Source of the DNA: Bacteroidales bacterium UBA1680 | GTDB lineage: Bacteria > Bacteroidota > Bacteroidia > Bacteroidales > UBA932 | Reading direction: 5' to 3' | Length of the DNA: 53,664 bases | Assembly (NCBI GenBank): GCA_002320605.1 | Contig: DCKG01000011.1 | Coordinates: 1 to 53,664, forward strand | In this document: positions 27,175 to 36,251 of the stretch, one piece after another | Position numbering within the stretch: position 1 is the stretch's first letter | How the letters are laid out: every line of letters begins with the position of its first letter | The notes under the pieces: generated by a model | What the model was told of the DNA's origin: nothing | What the model saw: only the letters and a program-made list of their open reading frames with translations | Database searches by the model: none | Made by a program: the position numbers and the translations under genes

Positions 27175-28045
27175 GATCACAAAGCAAGAATTAGGAAACG
27201 ACCTGCTGTTTGATACCTTGCTCGCCTTGCATGGCACATTCTCCGGCATGGGTCTGAAGCTCTATGTCGTTGGTGCCGCTGCCAGAGACATCATGATATC
27301 GCTTATGGGCGTACAGGATACTCCCAGGGCTACCATGGACCTTGACGTTGCGGTGGCGCTTTCCGACTGGAGTCAGTTTGATGCCGTGAAAGAGTCGCTG
27401 TGCCGTAATAACTTCATTAAGGATGCACCGAAACAACGTTTCCATTATCTTGGTAAGGGTGGTAATAACAACTACGAAGTCGATGTTGTCCCGTTTGGCC
27501 CTATTGCAGAAGATGAGACGGTGGCCTGGCCGCCGGAAGGAGACCCGGCCATGTCTGTAAGATGTTTTATCGATGTAATGTCATGCGCAGAGATGATTAC
27601 CGTAGGCGGTCTCTTCAACATCTACATCGCTTCGCTGCCAGGTCAGTTTTTCATTAAGCTTGATGCGTGGTTTGACCGTCACCTTCTTGTGAATAAGGAC
27701 GCGAAGGACATGTATTTCATGGCAGACAATTATTTTTGGGCCATGGTCAGTGACAATGAAACCCCTCCGGAAGAAGTATATGCCGATGTTTCTTCTGCGC
27801 TGGCTATGGGAGCCAGGTGGATTGCGCTGGATAGTTGCAAGATTCTGAGCACCGACAATCTGAAATACTACGTCAGAGAGTTGACGGAAGAACTATCCCG
27901 GGGGGAGAGCGCCTTGGTTGTCGATTTCTATCAGGCGTCCGGTATAGATACTGACAGTGCTTTCACGATTTGTCGAGATGTGTGGATCGATATCCGTGAT
28001 ATTCTGTCAAGCGAAATCAAGAGGAGGAATGATCATGATAGTTGA
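27164..28045 (+). CDS. AbiEii-type nucleotidyltransferase toxin
   Basis: Family members transfer nucleotides to RNA targets and arrest growth. The nucleotidyltransferase signature is present: VVGAAARDIMI (35-45) and the metal-binding DLDVAV (Asp59 and Asp61), with KQRFHYLGKGGNNNYEVDVVPFG likely supplying the third acidic residue. The 293-residue length fits. It overlaps the AbiEi-like gene by 11 bases and the following phosphatase gene by 11 bases, so the three were translated as a unit. It might instead belong to a related nucleotidyltransferase group; the adjacent helix-turn-helix partner favours AbiE. Confidence 0.75.
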   Translation: MKTEITKQELGNDLLFDTLLALHGTFSGMGLKLYVVGAAARDIMISLMGVQDTPRATMDLDVAVALSDWSQFDAVKESLCRNNFIKDAPKQRFHYLGKGGNNNYEVDVVPFGPIAEDETVAWPPEGDPAMSVRCFIDVMSCAEMITVGGLFNIYIASLPGQFFIKLDAWFDRHLLVNKDAKDMYFMADNYFWAMVSDNETPPEEVYADVSSALAMGARWIALDSCKILSTDNLKYYVRELTEELSRGESALVVDFYQASGIDTDSAFTICRDVWIDIRDILSSEIKRRNDHDS

Positions 28046-28496
28046 AAGTTATTCCGTCAAAGGCAAGTCATTTGAAAATGAGGACTTCCTCCTGTGGCAA
28101 CACCTTGGAGAAGACAAACTTATTGCCGTTGTTGTTGACGGGATGGGAGGTCTTGATGCCGGAGCTTTAGCCGCAAGGAAAGCTGGTGAAGTCATTGTTT
28201 CCTATGTCAGTGAGCAATTTGTCGATGATACTCCGGACGAGGTCCTGACTCGCGCCATACGAGCGGCTGATGAAGCGCTTCGTTTAATCCGCAAAGAAAT
28301 GCACATTAACTTGGGTACATCCATCACCGCTCTGATTCTATCTGGAAGGAATCTCTATTTCACTTGGCTTGGAAATGTCAGGGTTTATAGAGTCGTCGAA
28401 GAACGAGCTCAGCTCCTGACCGAAGACCATTCCGTCGATGTCGGATACGGTAATAAGAAATTGACCCGTTGTTTGAAAGGTATAGGAATCGCCTGA
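28035..28496 (+). pseudogene. PP2C-type protein phosphatase, cut off by an IS
   Basis: The start at 28035 is set by AGGAGGA at 28022-28028; an ATG six bases earlier would be too close. PP2C motifs appear in order: NEDFLLW (15-21), VVDGMGGLDAG (34-44), LGTSITALIL, WLGNVRVYRV and LLTEDHSVD. These give the front two thirds of the fold. After LTRCLKGIGIA the frame stops inside the left end of the insertion sequence. The C-terminal part, with the last metal-binding aspartates, is missing, and I see no continuation on the far side of the element. GNVR replaces the usual GDSR. As part of an AbiE-like operon, a phosphatase is unusual. Confidence 0.8.
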
Positions 28497-30163
28497 CTTC
28501 GTCACTCAAAAAAGCGCCAAAACATAATTGCCTTGTTAGCAATGTTTTGTATCTTCGTGTCACCCAAAATCTGGTGACACGGCAGGTATTTTAACTATGT
28601 TTGTGCGAAAAAAGAAATACCCGTCCGGCAACATTGGTGTCATTGTCGCTGAAAAAGCAAACGGCAAGATGAAAGAGCTTGCCACCATAGGTGTTGCACG
28701 TAGCGAGGAGGAATTGGCCGACCTTGTCGGGTTAGCGAAAGAGTGGATTTCCAAAGAGAAGGCCAGGCGCCATCCCCGGCTCGACCTGTTCGGCGAGGAG
28801 CGCGAGGCCTGCGACAGGGAGAGGGAGGAGGTGCGCCGTGTGCTGTCGCAGGTCGAGAGCATCCTGCTCAACGGCTGCGACCTGATACTGGACCGCACAT
28901 TTGACCGCGTGGGCTTCAACCGGATAGACGACGAGGTGTCCCGCAAGCTCGTGAAGGCGCGTCTGGCCTGCCCGGCAAGCAAGGCCGCCACGGTGGAATA
29001 CCTGAAGAACCACTTCGATGATGACGTGGGCCTCTCGAAGATATACCGCTATCTCGACAAGCTCAGCGGCCGCCAGCACGAGCTGGTGCAGGACATCAGC
29101 GTGCGCCACACGGCCCGATTGTTCGGCGGAAGCATAGGGGTGCTGTTCTATGACGTCACCACGCTTTACTTCGAGGCCGACTATGAGGACGAACTGCGCA
29201 AGACGGGCTTCTCGAAAGAAGGGCGCCACAGCAATCCGCAAATCATTCTCGGCCTCCTTGTGAGCCAGGGCGGCTATCCGCTGGCCTACTGCATCCACGA
29301 GGGCAACAAGTACGAGGGGCACACCATGCTGCCGGCCATAACCGAGTTCGTCGGCAAATACGGCTTGGAGGATTTCGTCGTGGTGGCCGACTCCGGGCTG
29401 ATGAACAATGCCAACATTGCCGAGCTCGAGTCGAAAGGCTACAAATACATAATAGGCGCGAAGATAAAGAATGAAAGCAGGGAGGTGAAGCAGTGGATAC
29501 TGAGCCAGCCGAAAGTCGACCGCCAGATGGCGGAATACGGCAAGGGCGCAGGGCGCAGGCTGCTGGTGGGCTACACCGACGATCGCGCCCGCAAGGACGC
29601 CTACAACCGCGAGAAAGGCATACGCCGCCTCGAGAAGGCCTACAGGCGGGGCACGCTCACCAAGGACAACATCAACAAGTGCGGCTACAACAAGTTCCTG
29701 GCCATGGAGGGGGAGGTGAGAGTGGCCATCAACTATGACCGCATCGCCGACGACGCCCGCTGGGACGGATTGAAAGGCTACCTGACCAACACGACGATCC
29801 CCGTGGAGCAAGTCTACTCGGCCTACCACAACCTGTGGCACGTCGAGCGCGCTTTCCGCATCGCCAAGTCCAAGATAGAGATACGGCCCATGTTCCACTT
29901 CACGCGCCGACGCATCGAAGCCCACGTGCGCATCTGCTTCGTGGCACTGAAAGTCTACAAGGAACTGGAACGCATGCTGAAGCTGTCAGACATCAAGATG
30001 AGCGTCGACAAGGTGCTGGCACTGGCCAAGACCGTGACCACGATACAAGTCAAGCTCCCCCTGAACAAGGAGGTCTACACACAGACCATGCTGATGGCAA
30101 GGCACCAGAAAATCGCAAAACTCTTCAACGAAAATTTCTGGGTGACACGATGACGAAGTCAGG
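28492..30163 (+). mobile_element. IS1634-family insertion sequence
   Basis: The 1672-base element has 13-base perfect terminal inverted repeats (CCTGACTTCGTCA at 28492-28504, complement at 30151-30163). It carries one transposase gene whose stop lies inside the right end. No clear target duplication is seen: the left flank is GGAATCG and the right flank AGAGGGT. A second inverted match (TCGTGTCACCC) lies at about 28555 on the left but directly next to the terminal repeat on the right. It truncates the PP2C gene. Confidence 0.88.
28597..30153 (+). CDS. IS1634-family transposase
   Basis: This 518-residue DDE transposase of the IS4 superfamily cuts and pastes its element. The N-terminal part MFVRKKKYPSGNIGVIV is typical for IS1634. 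The catalytic acids are in FYDVTTLYFE (Asp186), FVVVADSGLMNNANI (Asp265) and LWHVERAFRIAKSKIEIRP (Glu417, with the Y-x2-R-x3-E-x6-K-like spacing of the superfamily). Codon usage is much more GC-rich than in the neighbouring genes, a sign of recent arrival. A palindrome (GTGTCACC/GGTGACAC, 28559-28582) lies 15 bases before the start. The frame appears intact, so it may be active. Confidence 0.95.
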   Translation: MFVRKKKYPSGNIGVIVAEKANGKMKELATIGVARSEEELADLVGLAKEWISKEKARRHPRLDLFGEEREACDREREEVRRVLSQVESILLNGCDLILDRTFDRVGFNRIDDEVSRKLVKARLACPASKAATVEYLKNHFDDDVGLSKIYRYLDKLSGRQHELVQDISVRHTARLFGGSIGVLFYDVTTLYFEADYEDELRKTGFSKEGRHSNPQIILGLLVSQGGYPLAYCIHEGNKYEGHTMLPAITEFVGKYGLEDFVVVADSGLMNNANIAELESKGYKYIIGAKIKNESREVKQWILSQPKVDRQMAEYGKGAGRRLLVGYTDDRARKDAYNREKGIRRLEKAYRRGTLTKDNINKCGYNKFLAMEGEVRVAINYDRIADDARWDGLKGYLTNTTIPVEQVYSAYHNLWHVERAFRIAKSKIEIRPMFHFTRRRIEAHVRICFVALKVYKELERMLKLSDIKMSVDKVLALAKTVTTIQVKLPLNKEVYTQTMLMARHQKIAKLFNENFWVTR

Positions 30164-30659
30164 AGAGGGTGAGCAAAATGTCTTCGTAAGTAATTGATTA
30201 TCAACAGGGGTGCTGCTTACCTATATAAAAATCAGGCAGGGTAGGCAATTGATATGAGCGAATATATTGATTATCAAGTACATAGGAAGCACCTCCTGCT
30301 CATCCTATCCGTCGACTTTAACAGAGATGACGGAATATATCTGGGAGCCCGGAATTAGCGAAGGGGTGGGTCGTGCAGAATGACGGTGGTGTTTGAATAG
30401 GATGGCGATTAACAAGTAATCACGTTACTTTAATTCGAGCATGTGTCTAAAAGGACAATGCGAGGGCTATCTCTTCCGGGACCCGTATTACCCTCGGAGG
30501 ATCGATCACATACATTCTTGAACACAGGGTCTTGGACTTGAACCTAAGTTTCCCCTGTCGCAAAGCCTCCATGCAAATCACTCGGGAGGATAAATGCCCC
30601 TGGGGCATCTGGATTGGAGTTGCACTGACTTTTGGCTGGCAATTGAGGCTGGCTAAAGT
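30164..30659. other. Gene-free stretch right of the IS
   Basis: No gene is visible. TTGATTATCAA occurs twice (about 30195 and 30268), and AGGGGTGCTGCTTACCTAT near 30206 is roughly inverted as ATAGGAAGCACCTCCT near 30284. GTCGTGCAGAATGACGG at about 30371 resembles GTCGTGCAGGATGACGG at 34725. One unit of repeat B is at 30510-30539. Confidence 0.5.
30510..30539 (+). repeat. Interspersed repeat B, copy 2
   Basis: A single unit, ATTCTTGAACACAGGGTCTTGGACTT, matches the second half of the copies at 16305-16353 and 34831-34878. Confidence 0.7.
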
Positions 30660-30890
30660 CGGTCATCCACCACTACATCGCCATGCACGCCATATCCACT
30701 CCCGAGTGAGTTGCAAGGGGACAAGGTGGGGAAAGATTATCTTCTACAGAATCTTCATCGCGATATGCGCACAAGCCTCAGCAACGGCCAGCCCCACAGC
30801 ACGCTGGAGAAGACGCACTTCATTGCGGAGAAGATATACCAAATCGATTGCGTGAACCCCTACGACAAAAAGACCCAATCGGCCATTCTT
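30660..30890 (+). pseudogene. Possible gene remnant, family not recognised
   Basis: One frame stays open and reads protein-like from about 30702 (SELQGDKVGKDYLLQNL, THFIAEKIYQIDCVNPYDKK). It has no credible start and ends where the opposite-strand methylase fragment begins, near 30890. I do not recognise it. Its boundaries suggest an internal piece of a gene left between rearrangement points. It may also be chance. Confidence 0.3.
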
Positions 30891-31640
30891 CATGAGAAAG
30901 AGGAGGCAGAAGTAACCGAGCCCTTCAATATCATCTCAGCAAACTGCTCAAATGGGTGTCCCATTGCGGAAAACAGGAGAGCAACTTTACTGTTGAGAAA
31001 TCCCAGCAGGTTATTCAACTCTTTTTCATGTCGCACTTCATCGTTGAATGATAAAATGTAGCACGTATTAAGGACTATTGCGCCATCATCGCTGTATGCG
31101 AATGAATTCCCAGTCCTTGACAACTCTGCCCATACAATTTTTGGCTTTGAAAATTCGTCCCAATAGCTGATGCTATCTTGTGTCTCAAACCATTTATTGT
31201 TTGTTTTCTTCCGTGCTTTTACACGCTCTCCATTGACAACATGCTCTTCACCGGTCTGTTCTAGCCTCTCTATGCCTATTGCAAGCAAATAATATTTGAG
31301 TGCCGGATAATCGTCTATATCATATTGTTTTGCAGGGAATGTTGCTATAAGGTACTGTTCTGCGAACACATACCCATAGCGTTTTATATCTCGGCCACGA
31401 AGAATCGGTCGAATAATAGCAGCCGTGCGTTGCCTTTCGGATTCATCCGCGCAATTCGCTAATATTTCATCACGCTTTTCCGACGAAATAATAAATGCGT
31501 CATTGTGGCCTGTTAAGACACCTCTGAAAATGTCAACATTCCAATCTTTTAGTGGTGTGCCGGCCGCTTCAATCTTGTTCTTTATACTCAATTCAATATC
31601 ACTCAGTATTGGCCAGGCATCAGTACCGAACAAAACCATT
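30890..31640 (-). pseudogene. Eco57I-type restriction-modification protein, internal fragment
   Basis: About 250 residues match the target-recognition half of Eco57I/TaqI-type methylase-nucleases: AWPILSDIELSIKNKIEAAGTPLKDWNVDI, FRGVLTGHNDAFII, IIRPILRGRDIKRYGY, YLIATFPAKQYDIDDYPALKYYL, WFETQDSISYWDEFSKPKIVW and LLGFLNSKVALLF. The N-terminal methyltransferase and nuclease parts are absent. At its upstream end the frame is fused to the tail of the TPR/AraC pseudogene, and at its downstream end it stops abruptly after SASSFS. Both breaks look like deletion or recombination junctions. It cannot be a working restriction system. Confidence 0.82.
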
Positions 31641-33072
31641 TGGCTGTGTGTCTGCACATAATCGATCCTCTTTCTGCATCAGCTCGCAAGGCTGACGATA
31701 GAGGATCCCCTCTTTGTCGAGCTCCTCCACTGCATCTTGCCCCGGCTCCATGCTGGCTTCCGCTTTTTGATGCAGCAGGAAGGAATCGTACAGAACCCGG
31801 TTTTTGCGGTGGAGGCGGCGGGCATATGTGACGCTCAAGAGCACGGCGGCAAGCAGCAATGTGCAGATGATTATGGACAAATACATGCGAGTGGTGATGA
31901 CCTGGTTCTTAAGCTTCAATTTATCCACCTCGAAAATGGTGCGCAGTTCGTCAAGCTGTTCTGCCAATTCTGCATTGCGCAGTCTGTCTTTGTGAGGGAC
32001 ACAGATTTTGTAGAGTTCTGCTGCCTCTTTGTATCGTCCTGCCTCAATGTAGAGATCGGCCTGCTGCATCTGCACGGTTAACAGACTCACGGAGTCGCTG
32101 GCAGCGGAGATGATGGACATATTCTCATTGTTGCAAGCTATTGCCTTGTCATATTGCTTCGTGGCGGCGTAGTAGCGGGCTTCGACTTGCAGGAGCTTGA
32201 AACGGGCTATGGCCTTGCGACCCTCGGCATATTTTTCGGCCTGGTCCAGCAAATTCCCTTGCCCTGTCATAGTGCCCTGTCTCAATTTCCGCTATTGCAG
32301 ATGCCAGCGTGCAATAAAGGTAACGCCCGTTAAGGGATGGCGTCAGCCCTCTTTTCAGAGCATTTATCTGATATTTGTCGATGACGTTCTTCCATTCCGT
32401 GCATTTCTCCCTCAGCTTATCATATTTGCCAAGGGCATCGAGCGTTTCTCCAAGTGCGTTATATGCAGAGAGCAATTGAGTTCTGTCCTCTTCCTTGGAG
32501 AGCGCCGCTATGCTTTCTTCCAAAGAAGCCTCAGCTTCCCTGAAACGGCCCATCGCCTGATAAATGCTGCCCATGGCGTATGAGGAAAACCCCAGTCCGT
32601 AATTGCTTTTCGTGCTGCGAGCATCGGCGTACATTTTCTGGGCTTCCTGCAAGGCGGTTTGTATTTTGTCGCGGTATATGTAGCTTTCTATCAGAATATT
32701 CCATGCCTAATAATAATAGTCCCATGTCTTGTTCTTCTTCATTGACTTGAGAGCTTCTGGCAGATAGTAAGAGATGCTGTCGGTCATGTCATAATTATAA
32801 TAGCAATACAGCTGCGTGACGTGCGCCAGGCCCTCTGCCTGGGGATCCTTCTGGCGCAAAGCTTCGTCAAGATATTCATGGATGCAGCTCAATTCATATT
32901 CTACGTCGTCTCCAGCTGCGGCCAGCCGACAGAGGTTGCTGTGTGCCTGCAAAAGTTCTTTGCCTCGTAGATGCCTCATCTCGTTTCGAATGGAATATGC
33001 TGGCGTGGCGGCGCACAATCCAGCAAAGGAGAAAACTGCTGCAAACAGTAGGGAAATCAGATTTTTTATTTT
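31638..33072 (-). pseudogene. Broken TPR sensor of the AraC-regulator type
   Basis: Read on the minus strand, a signal-like helix (NLISLLFAAVFSFAGLCAA) with no in-frame ATG is followed by TPR-type helices, a membrane segment (LSIIICTLLLAAVLLSVTYA) and RRLHRKNRVLYDSFLLHQ, the linker that in relatives leads into an AraC DNA-binding domain. Three lesions are visible: no start codon, an in-frame TAG at 32707-32709, and a frameshift near 32250 (frame changes after HYDRARE to LLDQAEKYAEGRK). The AraC domain is missing; homology ends at DTQPN (31638), where the methylase fragment begins. Confidence 0.8.
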
Positions 33073-33195
33073 GTGGATGTCGAAAAGTCGAGCTAAGGTA
33101 TGTAAAAATCCAAATAATCCACCAAAATTTCAACAAATCGGGGATTTTTCTATATGTTACTTTTTTTAGTATTTTTGTGCAAAGAGTCTGTCGTA

Positions 33196-33654
33196 ATGGC
33201 TTTAATCATATCTTTAATCATAATCGGCGTCCTGCTGCTTCTGGTCGAGATGCTCATCATTCCGGGAATCGGGGTTGCGGGTTTCATCGGGCTTGGCTCG
33301 CTGATAGGAGCCTGCTTGATTGCGTTCTCACAGCTTGGAAATCTGGGCGGCAGCATAGTGACCCTAATCACTGTCTGCCTAGTGGCCGGGATGCTCATCT
33401 ATGCCCTGAGAGGAAAGACTTGGAAAAGGCTGTCGCTTAGCGAGTCTATAGATTCCTCGGCCATTCCGAAGGAAGGCAAGGTGAAAGTCGGAGACCGGGG
33501 CAAGACCATAACCAGGCTTTCGCCTTCGGGCAATGCGGCTTTCAGAGAAAACACCTACGAGGTGAAATCGCTCGACAATATGATTGAGCCGGGGACGGAC
33601 GTGGAAGTGGTCATGATTGAAGACAACAAGATATTCGTAAAACCTGTTTCATGA
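33196..33654 (+). CDS. NfeD-family membrane protein
   Basis: The start MALIISLIIIGVLLLLVEM at 33196 is preferred; an earlier start at 33154 would overlap a TATTTTTG promoter box at 33170-33177. Three or four membrane helices (residues about 2-75) are followed by a soluble OB-fold domain (about 85-152: KEGKVKVGDRGKTITRLSPSGNAAF) that ends NKIFVKPVS. The 152-residue size fits short NfeD proteins. NfeD and flotillin-like genes are a standard pair, and floA follows after one base. The protein probably anchors flotillin assemblies in membrane microdomains. Confidence 0.9.
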   Translation: MALIISLIIIGVLLLLVEMLIIPGIGVAGFIGLGSLIGACLIAFSQLGNLGGSIVTLITVCLVAGMLIYALRGKTWKRLSLSESIDSSAIPKEGKVKVGDRGKTITRLSPSGNAAFRENTYEVKSLDNMIEPGTDVEVVMIEDNKIFVKPVS

Positions 33655-33655
33655 T

Positions 33656-34606
33656 ATGGAAGCCTTAATCATCTGGATAGCGATTGCTATCATCGCACTT
33701 GTAATTCTGCTCTGGTTCTTTCCTGTGGCGCTCTGGTTTCAGGCACTTCTTTCCGGCGTGAGGGTTTCCCTCATCCAGCTGGTGCTCATGCGTTGGAGGA
33801 ATGTTAACCCGAAGACCATTGTGATTGCTTTGATCACAGGAACGAAGGCTGGTTTGCATCTCAACGCTAAGGAGCTTGAGGCACACTATCTGGCCAAGGG
33901 CAACGTGCCGAAGGTCGTGAATGCACTGATTTCTGCGGACAAGGCGAACATCCCCCTGGATTTTAAGACGGCTGCTGCGATAGACCTCGCCGGGCGTGAC
34001 GTCTTCGAGGCTGTGCAGATGTCAGTGAATCCTAAGGTCATTAACACCCCTCCGGTCACAGCTGTCGCAAAAAACGGGATTCAGCTGATTTGCAGGGCGA
34101 GAGTGACCGTCAGGGCGAACATCAAGCAGCTCGTGGGCGGTGCTGGGGAGGAGACAGTGCTGGCGAGAGTCGGTGAGGGGATAGTTTCTTCTATCGGTTC
34201 CGCCGAGACTCATGCCGATGTCCTTGAAAGGCCGGAATCAATTTCCAAGGTCGTGCTCGCCAAAGGTTTGGATGCCGGTACTGCTTTCGAGATTCTGTCC
34301 ATAGACATAGCAGACATCGATGTGGGCAAGAACATCGGGGCTGAGCTTCAGATGGATCAGGCCAATGCGGACAAAAACATCGCTCAGGCTCGTGCCGAGG
34401 AGCGTCGTGCCATGGCAGTGGCTCTGGAGCAGGAGATGAAGGCGAAGGCCCAGGAGGCCCGTGCCAAAGTGATCGAGGCCGAGTCTCAGGTGCCACTTGC
34501 CATGGCAGAGGCTTTCCGCAACGGCAACCTCGGCATCATGGACTACTATCGGATGAAGAATATCCAGTCCGACACCGACATGAGAGAAAGCATCGCTAAG
34601 CAATAG
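33656..34606 (+). CDS. floA: Flotillin-like protein FloA
   Basis: FloA organises membrane microdomains. The 316-residue product has an N-terminal membrane-inserted hairpin (IIWIAIAIIALVILLWFFPVALWFQAL), an SPFH domain (about residues 40-210, ISADKANIPLDFKTAAAIDLAGRDVFEAVQMSVNP) and a coiled-coil tail rich in Ala, Glu, Gln and Arg (AQARAEERRAMAVALEQEMKAKAQEARAKVIEAESQVPLAMAEAF). These match the FloA family closely. It begins one base after nfeD. The pair is intact although it lies among decayed genes. Confidence 0.94.
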   Translation: MEALIIWIAIAIIALVILLWFFPVALWFQALLSGVRVSLIQLVLMRWRNVNPKTIVIALITGTKAGLHLNAKELEAHYLAKGNVPKVVNALISADKANIPLDFKTAAAIDLAGRDVFEAVQMSVNPKVINTPPVTAVAKNGIQLICRARVTVRANIKQLVGGAGEETVLARVGEGIVSSIGSAETHADVLERPESISKVVLAKGLDAGTAFEILSIDIADIDVGKNIGAELQMDQANADKNIAQARAEERRAMAVALEQEMKAKAQEARAKVIEAESQVPLAMAEAFRNGNLGIMDYYRMKNIQSDTDMRESIAKQ

Positions 34607-34904
34607 GAATATAATTCCGCTGCTCGTTACCATGCCCTTTCGTGAGTACTCAGCCTTTCCCTTTGGAGCTTTTGCACACCGCGCGACCCCAAACCCACCC
34701 CGTCATCCTATATTCTCTCTCTGCAAATATAGGATGACGTAGAGGGTCGTGCAGGATGACGGGATGGAGCCGTTCCGGATGTCTGGTGAGTCTTTTGCGA
34801 TGACGAGGAGTATAGTTAAGTATGACGTGGCGTATTCTTAAACACTGTGTGTATTCTTAAACACAGGTTTTTGGACTTGGTTCGATCTATTCCCTTAAGC
34901 ATAT
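34607..34904. other. Gene-free stretch with dispersed repeat words
   Basis: No gene is visible. CCGTCATCCTATATTCTC near 34698 and its near inverse (ATATAGGATGACG near 34725) make an imperfect hairpin, and GGATGACGGGATGG near 34748 repeats the complement of 281-294. Repeat B copy 3 follows at 34831-34878. Confidence 0.5.
34831..34878 (+). repeat. Interspersed repeat B, copy 3
   Basis: Two tandem units of GTATTCTTAAACAC separated by TGT are followed by AGGTTTTTGGACTT. This is the closest match to the copy at 16305-16353. Confidence 0.8.
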
Positions 34905-34934
34905 TTTGGATTCTAATTAATTTTACTAACTTTG
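34905..34934 (+). promoter_or_regulatory. Promoter of tRNA-Ser
   Basis: TTTG (34905-34908) and TAACTTTG (34927-34934) are 18 bases apart. The -7 box is identical to that of the tRNA-Gly promoter at 1604. Confidence 0.75.
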
Positions 34935-34985
34935 CAATCCGATTCTGACGGAACGGTTTGACAAAAACCTTCAGCCGAACACATT

Positions 34986-35072
34986 GGAGAGGTGGGAGAG
35001 TGGCTGAATCCACAGGTTTGCTAAACCTGCATACGGGTAACCGTATCACGAGTTCGAATCTCGTCCTCTCCG
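34986..35072 (+). tRNA. tRNA-Ser (anticodon GCT)
   Basis: An 87-base class II tRNA folds with acceptor stem GGAGAGG/CCTCTCC, anticodon stem CAGGT/ACCTG around the loop TTGCTAA, a long variable arm (TACGGGTAACCGTA) and T loop GTTCGAATC. The anticodon GCT reads AGC and AGT serine codons. The CCA end is not encoded. Confidence 0.96.
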
Positions 35073-35078
35073 CTGAAA

Positions 35079-35111
35079 GTCCCTTACAGAGCGTTCTGCA
35101 AGGGATTTTTT
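35079..35111 (+). terminator. Terminator after tRNA-Ser
   Basis: The stem AGTCCCTTACAGA pairs with TCTGCAAGGGATT (one mismatch) and is followed by TTTTT. It starts 7 bases after the tRNA. Confidence 0.85.
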
Positions 35112-35239
35112 CGTTAAAAGTGGCCCCATAAAATGAGAGCGAGGCCATTCGGGCGAAAATTCTGGGGCTCCGCACGAAAGACGGGACGTGTTCGTCATCT
35201 CCCGGACGGTGTCCGAGGGAGAGATTGCACTTGTTTGTA

Positions 35240-35701
35240 TCAATAAAGGAATCCGAACATCCAGAGAGGCACCTGATTGTCGTGGATATATTCTATGTCG
35301 TCCTTGACCACATAACCATCCGGGACATCTTCAATCTGTTTCTTTCCCTTCTTTCGACCTCCCACTTCGAAAGTCTTTCCGTCGATTTCGAAGTCTGATA
35401 CTGGAGATTCCAGCGTCTCGAACTTTTGCTTCGTCCAGCAGAAGAAAATGGTCTCGCGACTGTTTCCGGTATTGGGCTTTTCTCCGGAAAGGACATACGC
35501 CATGTTAGGGTTATGGAGGTAGAGTTTGTCCATCTTGCGGAGGATGGCGTCGCCGTTTGCCTTCATTCGCAGGACCGAGACTAGTTCGGCCTTCTCCAGA
35601 AACTCCAGGTATTTGGGCAGTTCGTCACGGTCCAGCGCCAGATTCCTGGCCATGTCGGAAAAATTGATTTTGACAGGGACGCTCTTGGAGATGTAGTACA
35701 T
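35240..35701 (-). pseudogene. C-terminal fragment of a DUF4143-type ATPase
   Basis: About 153 residues match the end of Bacteroidota AAA+ ATPases with a DUF4143 tail: SKSVPVKINFSDMARNLALDRDELPKYLEFLEKAELVS, DKLYLHNPNMAYVLSGEKPNTGNSRETIFFCW, VSDFEIDGKTFEVGGRKKGKKQI and YVVKDDIEYIHDNQVPLWMFGFLY. The ATPase half (about 230 residues with the Walker motifs) is missing. Upstream of MYYISKS the sequence leaves the family, so the open frame that continues to 35785 is not native. It is a gene remnant in the accessory island. Confidence 0.8.
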
Positions 35702-35872
35702 TTCGGCACAAATATAAGAAAATTGCGGAAAAATTCTAGCAATTTTGATAAAAAGTTGCGGAGTTGTTCCTGCATAATGGCTCAAGGACGATTGTTGGCA
35801 AATACTGTAGTGACCCCTTTTTTTATATTTCCGCCCCGATGAAATCAGGGATACATACTTCGACGGAAGTCA

Positions 35873-35959
35873 TTTGCCGCAGGACACCCGAATCGACAAA
35901 GCGATCAGCCTCTCTCGTGGCTGAGGCTCCGATTTTGGTTAGAGCCGAAAGTGCGGAAA
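35873..35959 (+). repeat. MITE-like repeat C, copy 1
   Basis: An 87-base unit whose ends (TTTGCCGC and GCGGAAA) are nearly inverted. The core CGAATCGACAAAGCGATCAG matches copy 2 at 52064-52156. It lies between the ATPase fragment and the IS66 remnant. Confidence 0.75.
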
Positions 35960-35966
35960 ACGGGTT

Positions 35967-36251
35967 AACCGCTACATCTCCCTCACCAGGAAGAACTCCC
36001 TGTTCTTCGGCAGTCACGCCGGAGCCGAGCACGGCGCCATCTTCTACTCCCTGGCCTGTTCCTGCCGCTTGAACCGCCTCAACTTCTTAGAGTACCTCTC
36101 CGATGTGCTGAACAGAGTGGTAGCGATGCCCAACGGGGCACCGCCGGATGCCTTCCGCTGCCTCCTCCCGGACCGCTGGACAAAACTAGGGCAGGGCGTA
36201 TGACCCTGCTTTCTTTATGCCCCGGCTACACGGCATCCCGGAGACGCTTAC
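35967..36251 (+). mobile_element. IS66-family remnant (transposase C-terminus and right end)
   Basis: A 78-codon frame (35967-36203) reads NRYISLTRKNSLFFGSHAGAE, GAIFYSLACSCRLNRLN and YLSDVLNRVVAMPNGAPPD, the C-terminus of IS66-type TnpC transposases. It ends 48 bases before GAGACGCTTAC at 36241-36251, whose complement GTAAGCGTCTC is the type of terminal repeat IS66 elements have. The rest of the element is missing. Confidence 0.8.

Noticed and set aside
28732..29925. A 397-codon open frame on the minus strand opposite the IS1634 transposase
   Set aside because: It is an antisense shadow of a GC-rich gene; the plus-strand product has clear transposase motifs.
30890..31657. A working Eco57I-type restriction system
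   Set aside because: Only the target-recognition part is present; the methyltransferase and nuclease regions are missing and both ends are fused to foreign sequence.
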